This document shows, one piece after another, positions 1-5,235 of a DNA stretch of 10,494 nucleotides; the stretch's first letter is position 1; each line of letters opens with the position of its first letter. Under the pieces are notes generated by a model. The model was not told where the DNA came from. It did not search any database and was given only the letters and a program-made list of their open reading frames with translations. The stretch covers positions 1 through 10,494 of the forward strand of contig DWVS01000019.1 in the NCBI GenBank assembly GCA_019120115.1, read 5' to 3'. Position numbers and translations under genes: made by a program. This DNA comes from Eisenbergiella intestinigallinarum. Its GTDB lineage: Bacteria > Bacillota > Clostridia > Lachnospirales > Lachnospiraceae.

Positions 1-1046
1 AGCTGAACGGCCGGGTGGTCAGCGAATACGATTACGCCTTCAGCACGCTGACGGAGAAGGGGATCGTGACCACGGCGATTCTGCTGAATGATAAGTCGGA
101 GGATTATCCGCAGATGATTCATCCGCTCTCACGGGACGGGAACGCCTATTATTATGCGTTCAACGCCGCGGAAGAGGAAGGCAGCGAATATCTGGCGGCG
201 GTGGTATCCTTCCTGGCGGAGCGTTACCGGGATACGGAGCACGGCATTGTGATGAACTGGATCGTCGGAAATGAAATCAATGTGCGTTCCCTCTGGAATT
301 ACATGCAATATGTGGATCTGGAGACCTATGTCCGGGAATATGTAAGAGCCTTCCGCATCTGCTATAACGTGATTAAGAGCGCAAATGCGAACGCCAGGGT
401 GTATATTTCCCTGGACCAGCAGTGGAACCGGGAACTGACCGGCAACAGCAGCTACAATTCCAAAGCCATTCTGGATGAATTTAACGCCCAGATTACGGAA
501 GAGGGGAACATCGGGTGGGGGCTGGCCCATCATCCCTATTCCATTCCCATGACCTGGCCCAAATTCTGGGATATGTCGGGACAGGATGAACGGCTTGTAA
601 AAGATACGGAGGATACCTCCGTGGTTACGATTTATAACATCGGGGTGATAACGGATTACCTTCAGAAGGAAGAGTTTCTGGATCCGGACGGGCAGGTGCG
701 CCATTTCCTGCTGAGTGAAATGGGATTTTCCTCCGCCTATGGGGAGGACGCACAGGCGGCGGCTTTTGTATATGCCTATTATATTGCGGAAAACGATCCG
801 TATATTGACGCGCTGATTCTGTCCAGGGAGACGGATGCCGCCGAGGAGGTTTCCCAGGGACTTGCGCTGGGTCTGTCCTATCAGAACGGCCGCAAAAAAA
901 TGATCTATGATGTGTATAAATATATCGATACGGATCAGGCGGAGGAATACACGCAGTTTGCCCTTGACTACATCGGCATCTCGGACTGGTCGGAGGTGAT
1001 CGAGATGCAGGAGGATCAGGACAGTTCAGGACCGGATCAGGGATAA
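1..1046 (+). CDS. DUF5722-type glycosidase-like protein, 5' end missing
   Basis: The reading frame is open to the left edge (first full codon at 3), so only the C-terminal part, about 348 codons, is present. The GTG at 15 is not a convincing start. The protein resembles DUF5722 proteins, which have a TIM-barrel fold like clan-A glycoside hydrolases; I recognise this from memory of the family. Two sites fit such a hydrolase: an N-W-I-V-G-N-E-I-N segment with Glu at 273-275, like the acid/base Glu after strand 4, and L-L-S-E-M-G-F with Glu at 717-719, like the strand-7 nucleophile. Aromatic residues are common between them (H-H-P-Y, M-T-W-P-K-F-W). The tail is acidic and ends D-Q-D-S-S-G-P-D-Q-G. 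No signal peptide can be judged because the N-terminus is outside the window. Its 3' end overlaps the convergent downstream gene by 21 bp. The substrate is unknown; the catalytic assignment is inference. Confidence 0.75.
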   Translation, partial: LNGRVVSEYDYAFSTLTEKGIVTTAILLNDKSEDYPQMIHPLSRDGNAYYYAFNAAEEEGSEYLAAVVSFLAERYRDTEHGIVMNWIVGNEINVRSLWNYMQYVDLETYVREYVRAFRICYNVIKSANANARVYISLDQQWNRELTGNSSYNSKAILDEFNAQITEEGNIGWGLAHHPYSIPMTWPKFWDMSGQDERLVKDTEDTSVVTIYNIGVITDYLQKEEFLDPDGQVRHFLLSEMGFSSAYGEDAQAAAFVYAYYIAENDPYIDALILSRETDAAEEVSQGLALGLSYQNGRKKMIYDVYKYIDTDQAEEYTQFALDYIGISDWSEVIEMQEDQDSSGPDQG

Positions 1047-1733
1047 AAAGCGGGCGAGCAGGAGGCTTCCGTCGGGCGTATCCGGCCGTTTGTGGGCAAA
1101 GCACATGCGCTCCGGATGCCACTGGATGCCAAGAATGGGCAGGGAGGTGTGTACAATGGCCTCTGCCACGCCGTCCGGGGCGTGCTGGATGACGATCAGG
1201 CCTTCGCCCGGCTCCGCAATGCCCTGATGATGGGCGCTGTTGACAGGGAAGTTTTCTCCATACAGGGTGTGGAGAAGGCTTCCCTTTTCCGTATACGTGG
1301 GGTGGATCTGATCTTTTCCGATGTATGCATGCCGTCCGGCGGTGGGCAGATCCTGAATGATGCCGCCTCCCAGGCAGACATTGATCAGCTGCATGCCTTT
1401 GCAGATGCCGAGTACGGGAAGATTTTTTCTCAAAAAAGAGCGAAGGAGGAAAAGCTGAAGCCGGTCCAGTTCGGGATCCATGGCACGGGCTCCCTGATTT
1501 TCCTGATGAAAAAGAGCCGGGTCAATGTCGCCGCCCCCAGGAAGAATGAGAGCATCGAAAGAGGCAGCAGGATCCGGAAGAAAAGCGGAGAGCGGTTCAG
1601 ACGGATCGATGGGGAGCCTTTTTGGCAATGCATCGGGCAGCGCCCGGCAGATGGAGCCCAGAGCCGAGAAGGCAGAAAGATAGTTTTGAACCTGGCCGGA
1701 AGGGCCGGCAATCAGAAGATGGGGAGCGGTCAT
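1026..1733 (-). CDS. Class I glutamine amidotransferase-like, peptidase C26 (gamma-glutamyl-GABA hydrolase family)
   Basis: A 235-aa protein, close to the usual 230-260 aa of the PuuD/peptidase C26 family, which hydrolyses gamma-glutamyl amide bonds in the cytoplasm. All family landmarks are visible: L-P-G-G-G-D-I-D-P at about 64-72, the nucleophile elbow G-I-C-K-G-M-Q with Cys111, the N-S-A-H-H-Q segment at 165-170, and G-I-Q-W-H-P-E with His206 and Glu208 completing the Cys-His-Glu triad. There is no fused synthetase domain, so it is a stand-alone hydrolase rather than a biosynthetic amidotransferase. The ATG at 1731-1733 is supported by an AAGGA-like site about 7 nt upstream on the minus strand. 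A candidate promoter lies at 1781-1809. The true substrate (gamma-glutamyl-GABA, another gamma-glutamyl amine or a peptide) cannot be read from the sequence. The stop codon lies inside the 3' end of the opposing gene. Confidence 0.9.
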   Translation of the reverse strand: MTAPHLLIAGPSGQVQNYLSAFSALGSICRALPDALPKRLPIDPSEPLSAFLPDPAASFDALILPGGGDIDPALFHQENQGARAMDPELDRLQLFLLRSFLRKNLPVLGICKGMQLINVCLGGGIIQDLPTAGRHAYIGKDQIHPTYTEKGSLLHTLYGENFPVNSAHHQGIAEPGEGLIVIQHAPDGVAEAIVHTSLPILGIQWHPERMCFAHKRPDTPDGSLLLARFLSLIRS

Positions 1734-1780
1734 TTCGTTTCCTTTTTTCGCTTTGGATCTTACTGTTACCTTATGCCGGA

Positions 1781-1809
1781 AATATGCCTGTGATGCAGCT
1801 TTGGGGCAA
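1781..1809 (-). promoter_or_regulatory. Candidate sigma-A promoter for the peptidase C26 gene
   Basis: On the minus strand, TTGCCC (1804-1809) and CATATT (1781-1786) are separated by 17 bp, each matching four of six consensus bases. Transcription would start near 1774 and leave a leader of about 40 nt before the ATG at 1733. The position and spacing are right but the hexamers are only moderate. Confidence 0.4.
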
Positions 1810-1884
1810 TGGGAAGGAGAAAAGTTTGATAAAAAATTAACTTTTTTCGTTTGTTCTTAAGCGGTATCCAAATCATAAAAAGTA

Positions 1885-1893
1885 TGGTATACT
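1885..1893 (+). promoter_or_regulatory. Extended -10 promoter upstream of the structured RNA/hemerythrin gene
   Basis: TATACT at 1888-1893 is preceded by TGG at 1885-1887, giving an extended -10 element (TGn-TATACT). The hexamer 17 bp upstream (1865-1870, TATCCA) is a poor -35, which extended -10 promoters tolerate. Transcription would begin near 1900, exactly where the GC-rich foldable segment starts, and would leave about 177 nt before the hemerythrin ATG. Confidence 0.55.
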
Positions 1894-1899
1894 TGGCTC

Positions 1900-2064
1900 A
1901 CAGAGCGGATGTAGGGCTGAGTCATCCGCATGTTGCACGCGGTATGGGGGGATCGCGGCGACGCCGATTTGTGGGGAGGACGCCACTGGAGACGTTGCGT
2001 TCTCCGCCGGAGTTACTGGAGATGAACGCGGCGGTGGAAAAACCGCTGCAGGACAAGGAAGTGG
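1900..2064 (+). ncRNA. Putative structured RNA or leader upstream of hemerythrin (raiA-motif-like, unconfirmed)
   Basis: This non-coding segment is sharply more GC-rich than the AT-rich DNA before it and folds into several strong helices: GCGGATG (1905-1911) with CATCCGC (1923-1929); GGAGACG (1988-1994) with CG-T-TCTCC (1998-2005), a single T bulged; CCGG (2007-2010) with CTGG (2016-2019); and an 8-bp stem GCGGCGGT (2028-2035) with ACCGCTGC (2042-2049) closing a GGAAAA loop. Helices overlap in an alternative pairing, TCTCC (2001-2005) with GGAGA (2018-2022), and ACTGGAGA occurs twice (1985-1992, 2015-2022). No T tract follows, so it is not a plain terminator. From memory its size and feel suggest the raiA motif, a widespread Bacillota ncRNA, but I cannot confirm the consensus. 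It could be a free RNA or a cis-regulatory leader of the hemerythrin gene. Confidence 0.55.
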
Positions 2065-2076
2065 GGTAGCAGGCAG

Positions 2077-2517
2077 ATGAAACATTACGAGATCAGTGAC
2101 GAATACCGTACCGGAAACGACAAAATCGATCAGCAGCACGCGAAGATGCTCGACTATACCTGGAGGGCGCATGAGCTTTTTTCGGATGAAAATATGCTTT
2201 TCAAATCCGACGACATCCGAAAGATTCTGGAGGGGCTGGAATATTATACGATCGTCCATTTCGCGGAGGAAGAGGAGTTTATGGAGCAGATCGGTTTCAA
2301 CGGGATTGAAGCGCACAGAAAGCAGCACGATAATTTCCGGGCGAAGATCCACAGTTTCATCGAACGGGTGCCGGAGCTCTCTCTGTCTACGCAGGATGAT
2401 ATGCTGGGTGAGGTTTTTGAATATCTGCAGGATTGGTGGAAGGTCCACATCACCCATGAGGACCAGAAGTATGTGCAGTTTGAACGGGAAAACGGACTGA
2501 TTCCGGAAGAAGCCTGA
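2077..2517 (+). CDS. Bacteriohemerythrin, non-haem di-iron oxygen-binding protein
   Basis: A 146-aa single-domain four-helix hemerythrin, the standard length for bacterial forms. All seven expected di-iron ligands can be placed: His21 (Q-Q-H), His61 and Glu65 (H-F-A-E-E), His80 and His84 (H-R-K-Q-H), His124 and Asp129 (H-I-T-H-E-D). Their spacing matches the known bacteriohemerythrin pattern. Such proteins bind O2 reversibly and act in oxygen storage, scavenging or sensing. In a strict anaerobe a role in oxygen tolerance is likely, but that is inference. There is no signal peptide or membrane segment, so it should be cytoplasmic. The start ATG has only weak Shine-Dalgarno sequence close by (GCAGG); the better AAGGAAG lies about 16 nt upstream in or beside the putative structured RNA. 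A sirtuin gene follows 125 bp downstream. Confidence 0.95.
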   Translation: MKHYEISDEYRTGNDKIDQQHAKMLDYTWRAHELFSDENMLFKSDDIRKILEGLEYYTIVHFAEEEEFMEQIGFNGIEAHRKQHDNFRAKIHSFIERVPELSLSTQDDMLGEVFEYLQDWWKVHITHEDQKYVQFERENGLIPEEA

Positions 2518-2592
2518 AAATGGACGCGCTCTGGTATATATGAGCGGCATATCTGCCGGAGCGGCCCGTATATGTGAACGATGTGTATATGG

Positions 2593-2617
2593 ATATGCCG
2601 CGCAAAGCGCGGCATAT
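2593..2617 (+). terminator. 11-bp perfect hairpin between hemerythrin and sirtuin genes (terminator or attenuator)
   Basis: ATATGCCGCGC (2593-2603) pairs perfectly with GCGCGGCATAT (2607-2617) across an AAA loop. The U-rich stretch TATTTAT follows, interrupted by A. It sits 76 bp past the hemerythrin stop and 25 bp before the sirtuin GTG. It may end hemerythrin transcription incompletely. A second copy of the 3' arm core, GCGGCATAT at 2544-2552, could pair with the 5' arm instead, which would be an anti-terminator arrangement. Confidence 0.5.
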
Positions 2618-2642
2618 TATTTATGGAAAGGAAGGCGGAAAA

Positions 2643-3362
2643 GTGGAAGCAAATGTACGGAAAATGAAGGAACTGATTGATCAGACAGACAATATCGTCT
2701 TTTTCGGAGGAGCCGGCGTATCCACGGAAAGCGGAATTCCCGATTTCAGAAGTGTGGACGGGCTGTATCATCAGAAATACGACTATCCGCCGGAAACGAT
2801 CCTGAGCCATACCTTTTATCGGGAAAGGCCGGAAGAGTTTTTCCGTTTTTACCGGGATAAGATGCTCTATCTGGACGCGCAGCCCAATGCGGCGCACAAA
2901 AAGCTCGCCCAGTGGGAGCGGGAGGGAAAGCTGAAGGCGGTGATCACGCAGAACATCGACGGTCTTCATCAGAAGGCCGGAAGCAGGAACGTGCTGGAGC
3001 TTCACGGAAGCGTTCTGCGCAATTACTGCGAGCGCTGCCACAAGTTTTATGATGCGCAGTACATGCTGAATTCCGAGGGGATTCCCCGGTGCAGCTGCGG
3101 CGGGATGATCAAGCCGGACGTGGTGCTTTATGAGGAAGGACTGGACAGCGATATCCTGAACCGGGCGGTGAGAGCGATTGCGGAAGCGGATGTGCTCATC
3201 ATCGGCGGAACCTCTCTGGCGGTCTACCCGGCGGCAGGGCTGATCGACTACTACCGCGGACATAAGCTGATTTTGGTAAACCGCACGCCCACGCCAAGGG
3301 ATGCGGAGGCGGATCTGGTGGTGCAGGGAAGCATCGGAGAGATTTTCGCACAGCTTTCATAA
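2643..3362 (+). CDS. Sir2-family NAD-dependent protein deacylase (sirtuin)
   Basis: A 239-aa cytoplasmic sirtuin that would remove acyl groups from lysines using NAD+, yielding nicotinamide and O-acyl-ADP-ribose. I chose the GTG at 2643 because A-A-G-G-A-A-G-G lies about 8 nt upstream and the residues after it match the usual N-terminus; the frame extends upstream to a GTG at 2574, but that stretch is the hairpin. Visible motifs: G-A-G-V-S (23-27) followed by G-I-P-D-F-R for NAD binding, T-Q-N-I-D (102-106), the catalytic His121 in E-L-H-G-S, a zinc site of Cys129, Cys132, Cys150 and Cys152, then G-G-T-S-L-A-V and L-V-N-R. The domain is complete with no extension. The DUF951 gene follows after 28 bp, so the two are probably co-transcribed. 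Deacetylase versus other deacylase activity cannot be told here. Confidence 0.95.
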   Translation: MEANVRKMKELIDQTDNIVFFGGAGVSTESGIPDFRSVDGLYHQKYDYPPETILSHTFYRERPEEFFRFYRDKMLYLDAQPNAAHKKLAQWEREGKLKAVITQNIDGLHQKAGSRNVLELHGSVLRNYCERCHKFYDAQYMLNSEGIPRCSCGGMIKPDVVLYEEGLDSDILNRAVRAIAEADVLIIGGTSLAVYPAAGLIDYYRGHKLILVNRTPTPRDAEADLVVQGSIGEIFAQLS

Positions 3363-3390
3363 ATAAAAGGAAAAGGAACGATAAAAAGAA

Positions 3391-3573
3391 ATGGAGATTG
3401 CAGTTGGAAATATCGTCAAACTGAAGAAAAAGCATCCCTGCGGCAGCCAGGAGTGGGAGGTCCTGCGGGTGGGCGCGGATTTCCGCCTGAAGTGTCTGGG
3501 CTGCGGGCATCAGATCATGGTACCCAGAAAGCTTGTGGAAAAAAATGTCCGCCAAATTCGTGAAAAAGCTTGA
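3391..3573 (+). CDS. DUF951 family small protein (YyzM-like)
   Basis: A 60-aa basic protein matching the DUF951 family (B. subtilis YyzM) in length and in its pattern: G-N-I-V-K-L-K-K-K-H-P-C-G near the start, W-E-V-L-R-V-G-A-D, then L-K-C-L-G-C-G-H, and V-P-R at about 44-46. Three cysteines plus nearby histidines could bind metal or nucleic acid, but the function is unknown. The gene stands just upstream of rpsF-ssb-rpsR, its typical Bacillota neighbourhood, which strengthens the assignment. AAAAGGAAAAGGAA precedes the ATG by about 12 nt. No terminator separates it from rpsF: the rpsF promoter -35 overlaps its stop codon, so read-through into the ribosomal operon is likely. Confidence 0.9.
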   Translation: MEIAVGNIVKLKKKHPCGSQEWEVLRVGADFRLKCLGCGHQIMVPRKLVEKNVRQIREKA

Positions 3574-3598
3574 AATGATTGGGCTTGTATGATAAAAT
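3570..3598 (+). promoter_or_regulatory. Strong sigma-A promoter for rpsF-ssb-rpsR
   Basis: TTGAAA (3570-3575) and TAAAAT (3593-3598) are spaced by exactly 17 bp, each matching five of six consensus bases, and TGA directly before the -10 adds an extended -10 element. The -35 overlaps the TGA stop of the DUF951 gene. The predicted start near 3605 gives a leader of about 60 nt before rpsF. Confidence 0.8.
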
Positions 3599-3618
3599 AT
3601 CAGTCCGTGATATATAAA

Positions 3619-3659
3619 TTTCCTTGCTCCTGAAAAAGGGGCCAGAGACCAAAAGGAGG
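3619..3659 (+). promoter_or_regulatory. rpsF leader hairpin that can mask the ribosome binding site
   Basis: In the rpsF leader, GCTCCT (3626-3631) pairs with AGGGGC (3637-3642) around a GAAAA loop. Just outside it TCCTT (3621-3625) can pair with AAGGA (3653-3657), the core of the Shine-Dalgarno sequence AAAAGGAGG. Two flanking G·U pairs are possible. Leaders of this operon in Bacillota are known S6:S18 binding sites for autoregulation. I see a CCG at 3605-3607 but cannot match the full motif, so the S6:S18 reading is inference. Confidence 0.4.
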
Positions 3660-3664
3660 TAACT

Positions 3665-3952
3665 ATGAGCAAATACGAATTAGCGCTTGTTGTGAATGCG
3701 AAGATCGAAGACGATGAGAGAACTGCTGTCGTTGACAAATGCAAGGCTCTGATCGAGAGATTCGGCGGCACGATCACCAACGTGGACGACTGGGGTAAGA
3801 AGAGGCTTGCCTATGAGATCCAGAAGATGAGAGAGGGCTTCTATTATTTCATCCAGTTCGACGCAGAGACTTCCGCTCCTGCGGAGATCGAGAGCCGTGT
3901 CCGCATCATGGACAACGTAATGAGATATTTAGTTGTAAAGCGTGAGGCTTAA
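3665..3952 (+). CDS. rpsF: 30S ribosomal protein S6
   Basis: A 95-aa protein with the usual length and features of S6: Y-E-L-A-L-V-V near the start, G-G-T-I-T-N-V-D-D-W-G-K-K-R-L-A-Y-E-I after the first helix, a G-F-Y-Y-F strand and the R-I-M-D-N-V-M-R-Y-L ending. S6 binds the 30S platform as a dimer with S18, whose gene is the third in this operon. The start ATG follows AAAAGGAGG with 5-nt spacing. A strong promoter and a foldable leader precede it. ssb follows after 33 bp, the classic S6-SSB-S18 arrangement. There is no long C-terminal Glu tail to suggest RimK-type modification. Confidence 0.98.
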   Translation: MSKYELALVVNAKIEDDERTAVVDKCKALIERFGGTITNVDDWGKKRLAYEIQKMREGFYYFIQFDAETSAPAEIESRVRIMDNVMRYLVVKREA

Positions 3953-3985
3953 TCGGTTCATGCTTTTCTCGTTACAGGAGGGAAT

Positions 3986-4435
3986 ATGAATAAAGTCATT
4001 CTTATGGGACGTCTGACCAGGGATCCCGAAGTGAGATACTCACAGGGAGAAAATCCTACGGCGATCGCCAGATATACGCTTGCGGTGGACAGAAGATTCA
4101 GCCGCAACAACAGCGACGGTGCGACGGCTGATTTCATCAGCTGCGTGGCCTTCGGAAGAAGCGGAGAGTTCGCTGAAAAGTATCTGCGCAAGGGAACCAA
4201 GATCGCCCTTACGGGAAGAATTCAGACGGGCAGCTATGTGAACAGGGACGGCGTGAAGGTTTACACTACGGAAGTGGTTGTGGAGGACCAGGAATTTGCC
4301 GAGAGCAAGAATGCCGCAGCAGGGAACAGCGACGGGGGTTATTCCATGCCGGTATCCAGGCCCGAACCCAGCGCGCCCGGCGACGGTTTCATGAACATTC
4401 CGGACGGAATCGACGAGGAACTGCCGTTTAATTAA
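3986..4435 (+). CDS. ssb: Single-stranded DNA-binding protein
   Basis: A 149-aa SSB with an N-terminal OB fold (about 1-105: N-K-V-I-L-M-G-R-L-T-R-D-P-E, then F-I-S-C-V-A-F-G, and a G-R-I-Q-T-G-S-Y strand). A Gly/Ser/Pro-rich linker runs from about 107 to 140, and the acidic tip reads D-E-E-L-P-F-N. The tip normally ends in Phe and recruits repair and replication proteins; here one Asn follows the Phe. SSB coats single-stranded DNA as a tetramer during replication, repair and recombination. The AGGAGGG at 3976-3982 sets the start. It is the middle gene of the rpsF operon; a small hairpin lies in the gap before rpsR. Confidence 0.98.
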   Translation: MNKVILMGRLTRDPEVRYSQGENPTAIARYTLAVDRRFSRNNSDGATADFISCVAFGRSGEFAEKYLRKGTKIALTGRIQTGSYVNRDGVKVYTTEVVVEDQEFAESKNAAAGNSDGGYSMPVSRPEPSAPGDGFMNIPDGIDEELPFN

Positions 4436-4453
4436 TGAACTGTAACATGGTAT

Positions 4454-4469
4454 AGTGCGTTTACGCACT
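4454..4469 (+). other. Small hairpin in the ssb-rpsR gap
   Basis: AGTGCG (4454-4459) pairs with CGCACT (4464-4469) around a TTTA loop, 18 bp after the ssb stop. No T tract follows, so it is not a standard terminator. It could mark an mRNA processing or stability point between ssb and rpsR. Function is unproven. Confidence 0.4.
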
Positions 4470-4497
4470 GAAGTGGTTTTCAGACAGGAGGCAAATT

Positions 4498-4761
4498 ATG
4501 GCTTATAATAAAGCAGAGAGATCTGATGCACCGGCAAAGAGAAGAGGCGGCGTGCGCAGAAGAAAGAAAGTCTGCGTATTCTGTGGAAAAGACAATGTGA
4601 TCGACTACAAGGATACCAATAAGTTAAAGAGATACGTTTCCGAGAGAGGAAAGATTCTTCCCAGAAGAATCACCGGAAACTGCGCGAAGCACCAGAGAGC
4701 CCTTACCGTGGCGATCAAGCGCGCAAGACACCTTGCACTGATGCCTTACGTAGCCGAGTAA
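4498..4761 (+). CDS. rpsR: 30S ribosomal protein S18 (zinc-ribbon form)
   Basis: An 87-aa S18 with a basic N-terminal arm (R-R-G-G-V-R-R-R-K-K), then V-C-V-F-C-G, the core N-K-L-K-R-Y-V-S-E-R-G-K-I-L-P-R-R-I-T-G and a C-terminal R-A-R-H-L-A-L-M-P-Y. Cys26, Cys29, Cys62 and His65 are all present, so this is the metal-binding form of S18 rather than the Cys-free paralogue made under zinc shortage. S18 pairs with S6 on the 30S platform. AGGAGG at 4486-4491 with 6-nt spacing fixes the start. The last 26 coding bases reappear, slightly changed, 55 bp downstream. A strong terminator follows. Confidence 0.98.
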   Translation: MAYNKAERSDAPAKRRGGVRRRKKVCVFCGKDNVIDYKDTNKLKRYVSERGKILPRRITGNCAKHQRALTVAIKRARHLALMPYVAE

Positions 4762-4782
4762 GTTTTGCAGAAAGGTGTCTTG
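4724..4782 (+). repeat. 11-bp inverted repeat spanning the rpsR stop codon
   Basis: CAAGACACCTT (4724-4734), inside the rpsR coding end, is perfectly complementary to AAGGTGTCTTG (4772-4782) after the stop. The 37-nt loop contains the last codons and stop codon. It can fold in the mRNA once the ribosome leaves. It is linked to the nearby partial duplication of the rpsR end. Confidence 0.6.
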
Positions 4783-4818
4783 ACCTCTCGCACTGATGCC
4801 TTACGTAACAGAGTAAGT
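4735..4818 (+). repeat. Imperfect direct duplication of the rpsR 3' end
   Basis: The 29-bp stretch 4735-4763 (last rpsR codons, stop and two more bases) is repeated at 4790-4818 with 27 identical positions. The second copy would still read A-L-M-P-Y-V-T-E-stop, where rpsR ends A-L-M-P-Y-V-A-E-stop. The copies are 55 bp apart with unrelated DNA between them. This looks like the scar of a local duplication or of an insertion event, not a gene. Confidence 0.85.
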
Positions 4819-4841
4819 GCAGCAGATTGATAAAGAGGATG

Positions 4842-4885
4842 AAGCCCTGCGGGGCCCGCGTCAGCGGGAACTGCAGGGCTTTTTT
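4842..4885 (+). terminator. Strong intrinsic terminator of the rpsF-ssb-rpsR operon
   Basis: AAGCCCTGC (4842-4850) pairs with GCAGGGCTT (4873-4881), and a nested stem CCCGC (4855-4859) with GCGGG (4864-4868) closes a GTCA loop. A run of six T's (4880-4885) follows. It is the textbook form for rho-independent termination, 80 bp after the rpsR stop. Confidence 0.9.
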
Positions 4886-4887
4886 GC

Positions 4888-5091
4888 GTTACAGTTCACT
4901 CGTACGCCAGAACCAGGCAGATGTCGTGCTTGCACGAACAGATGACTGGCTCTGAGCGGACGAAGGGCACTTGCTCCATCGTGCCGCGCCCGTTTAATGA
5001 GCAAGAAATCGCCAACGGCGATTTCTCGTAACTGCGAAGCAGCGGAAAGCGCGAAGCGCGGCTTTGCGAATGGCGCGGAGTGAACTGTAAC
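4888..5091. mobile_element. Miniature inverted-repeat (MITE-like) element
   Basis: GTTACAGTTCACTC (4888-4901) and its exact reverse complement GAGTGAACTGTAAC (5078-5091) bound a 204-bp segment. The next inner bases (GTACGCCA versus CGCGCCA read inward) extend the similarity. TTTTTGCG occurs immediately outside on both sides (4881-4888 and 5093-5100), which looks like an 8-bp target duplication made in the T tract of the rpsR terminator. Inside are compact hairpins: TCGTGC/GCACGA (4924-4937), GGCAC/GTGCC (4966-4985), a perfect 9-bp GAAATCGCC/GGCGATTTC (5005-5025) and AAAGC/GCTTT around 5046-5065. There is no transposase, so movement would need an enzyme supplied elsewhere. A minus-strand frame crosses it, but its translation looks like spurious repeat-derived sequence. 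The family name is unknown to me. Confidence 0.7.
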
Positions 5092-5130
5092 CTTTTTGCG
5101 TGATATGTCCGGAGGGACTGCCGTCCGCCC

Positions 5131-5159
5131 TTGCTCCGTCTTCCCCGGCGTGCTATACT
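5131..5159 (+). promoter_or_regulatory. Extended -10 promoter for the LacI-family regulator
   Basis: TATACT (5154-5159) is preceded by TGC (extended -10), and TTGCTC (5131-5136) lies 17 bp upstream as a partial -35. Transcription would start near 5166, leaving a leader of about 70 nt before the ATG at 5236. I see no site resembling the downstream scrA operators here, so autoregulation is not suggested. Confidence 0.6.
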
Positions 5160-5235
5160 GGGATCAATCTCATAAGGCAATAAAAGTCTGTGCATGTGGA
5201 AGACAGGCAGTGAAAGGCAGAAGGCGGAGGCACGT

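Noticed and set aside
1092..1793. A 233-codon plus-strand frame opposite the peptidase C26 gene
   Set aside because: The minus strand carries all motifs of a known family; the plus frame has no domain or ribosome binding site.
1982..1988. GCCACTG, a word found in cobalamin riboswitches
   Set aside because: The other conserved boxes and their order are absent, and the downstream hemerythrin gene is not a B12-related target.
1851..2069. A 72-codon frame over the putative structured RNA
   Set aside because: No Shine-Dalgarno, no recognisable protein, and it starts before the predicted promoter -10; base pairing explains the region better.
2574..2642. Upstream GTG as the sirtuin start
   Set aside because: The added 23 codons are mainly the 11-bp hairpin; the GTG at 2643 has a good ribosome binding site and matches the family's N-terminus.
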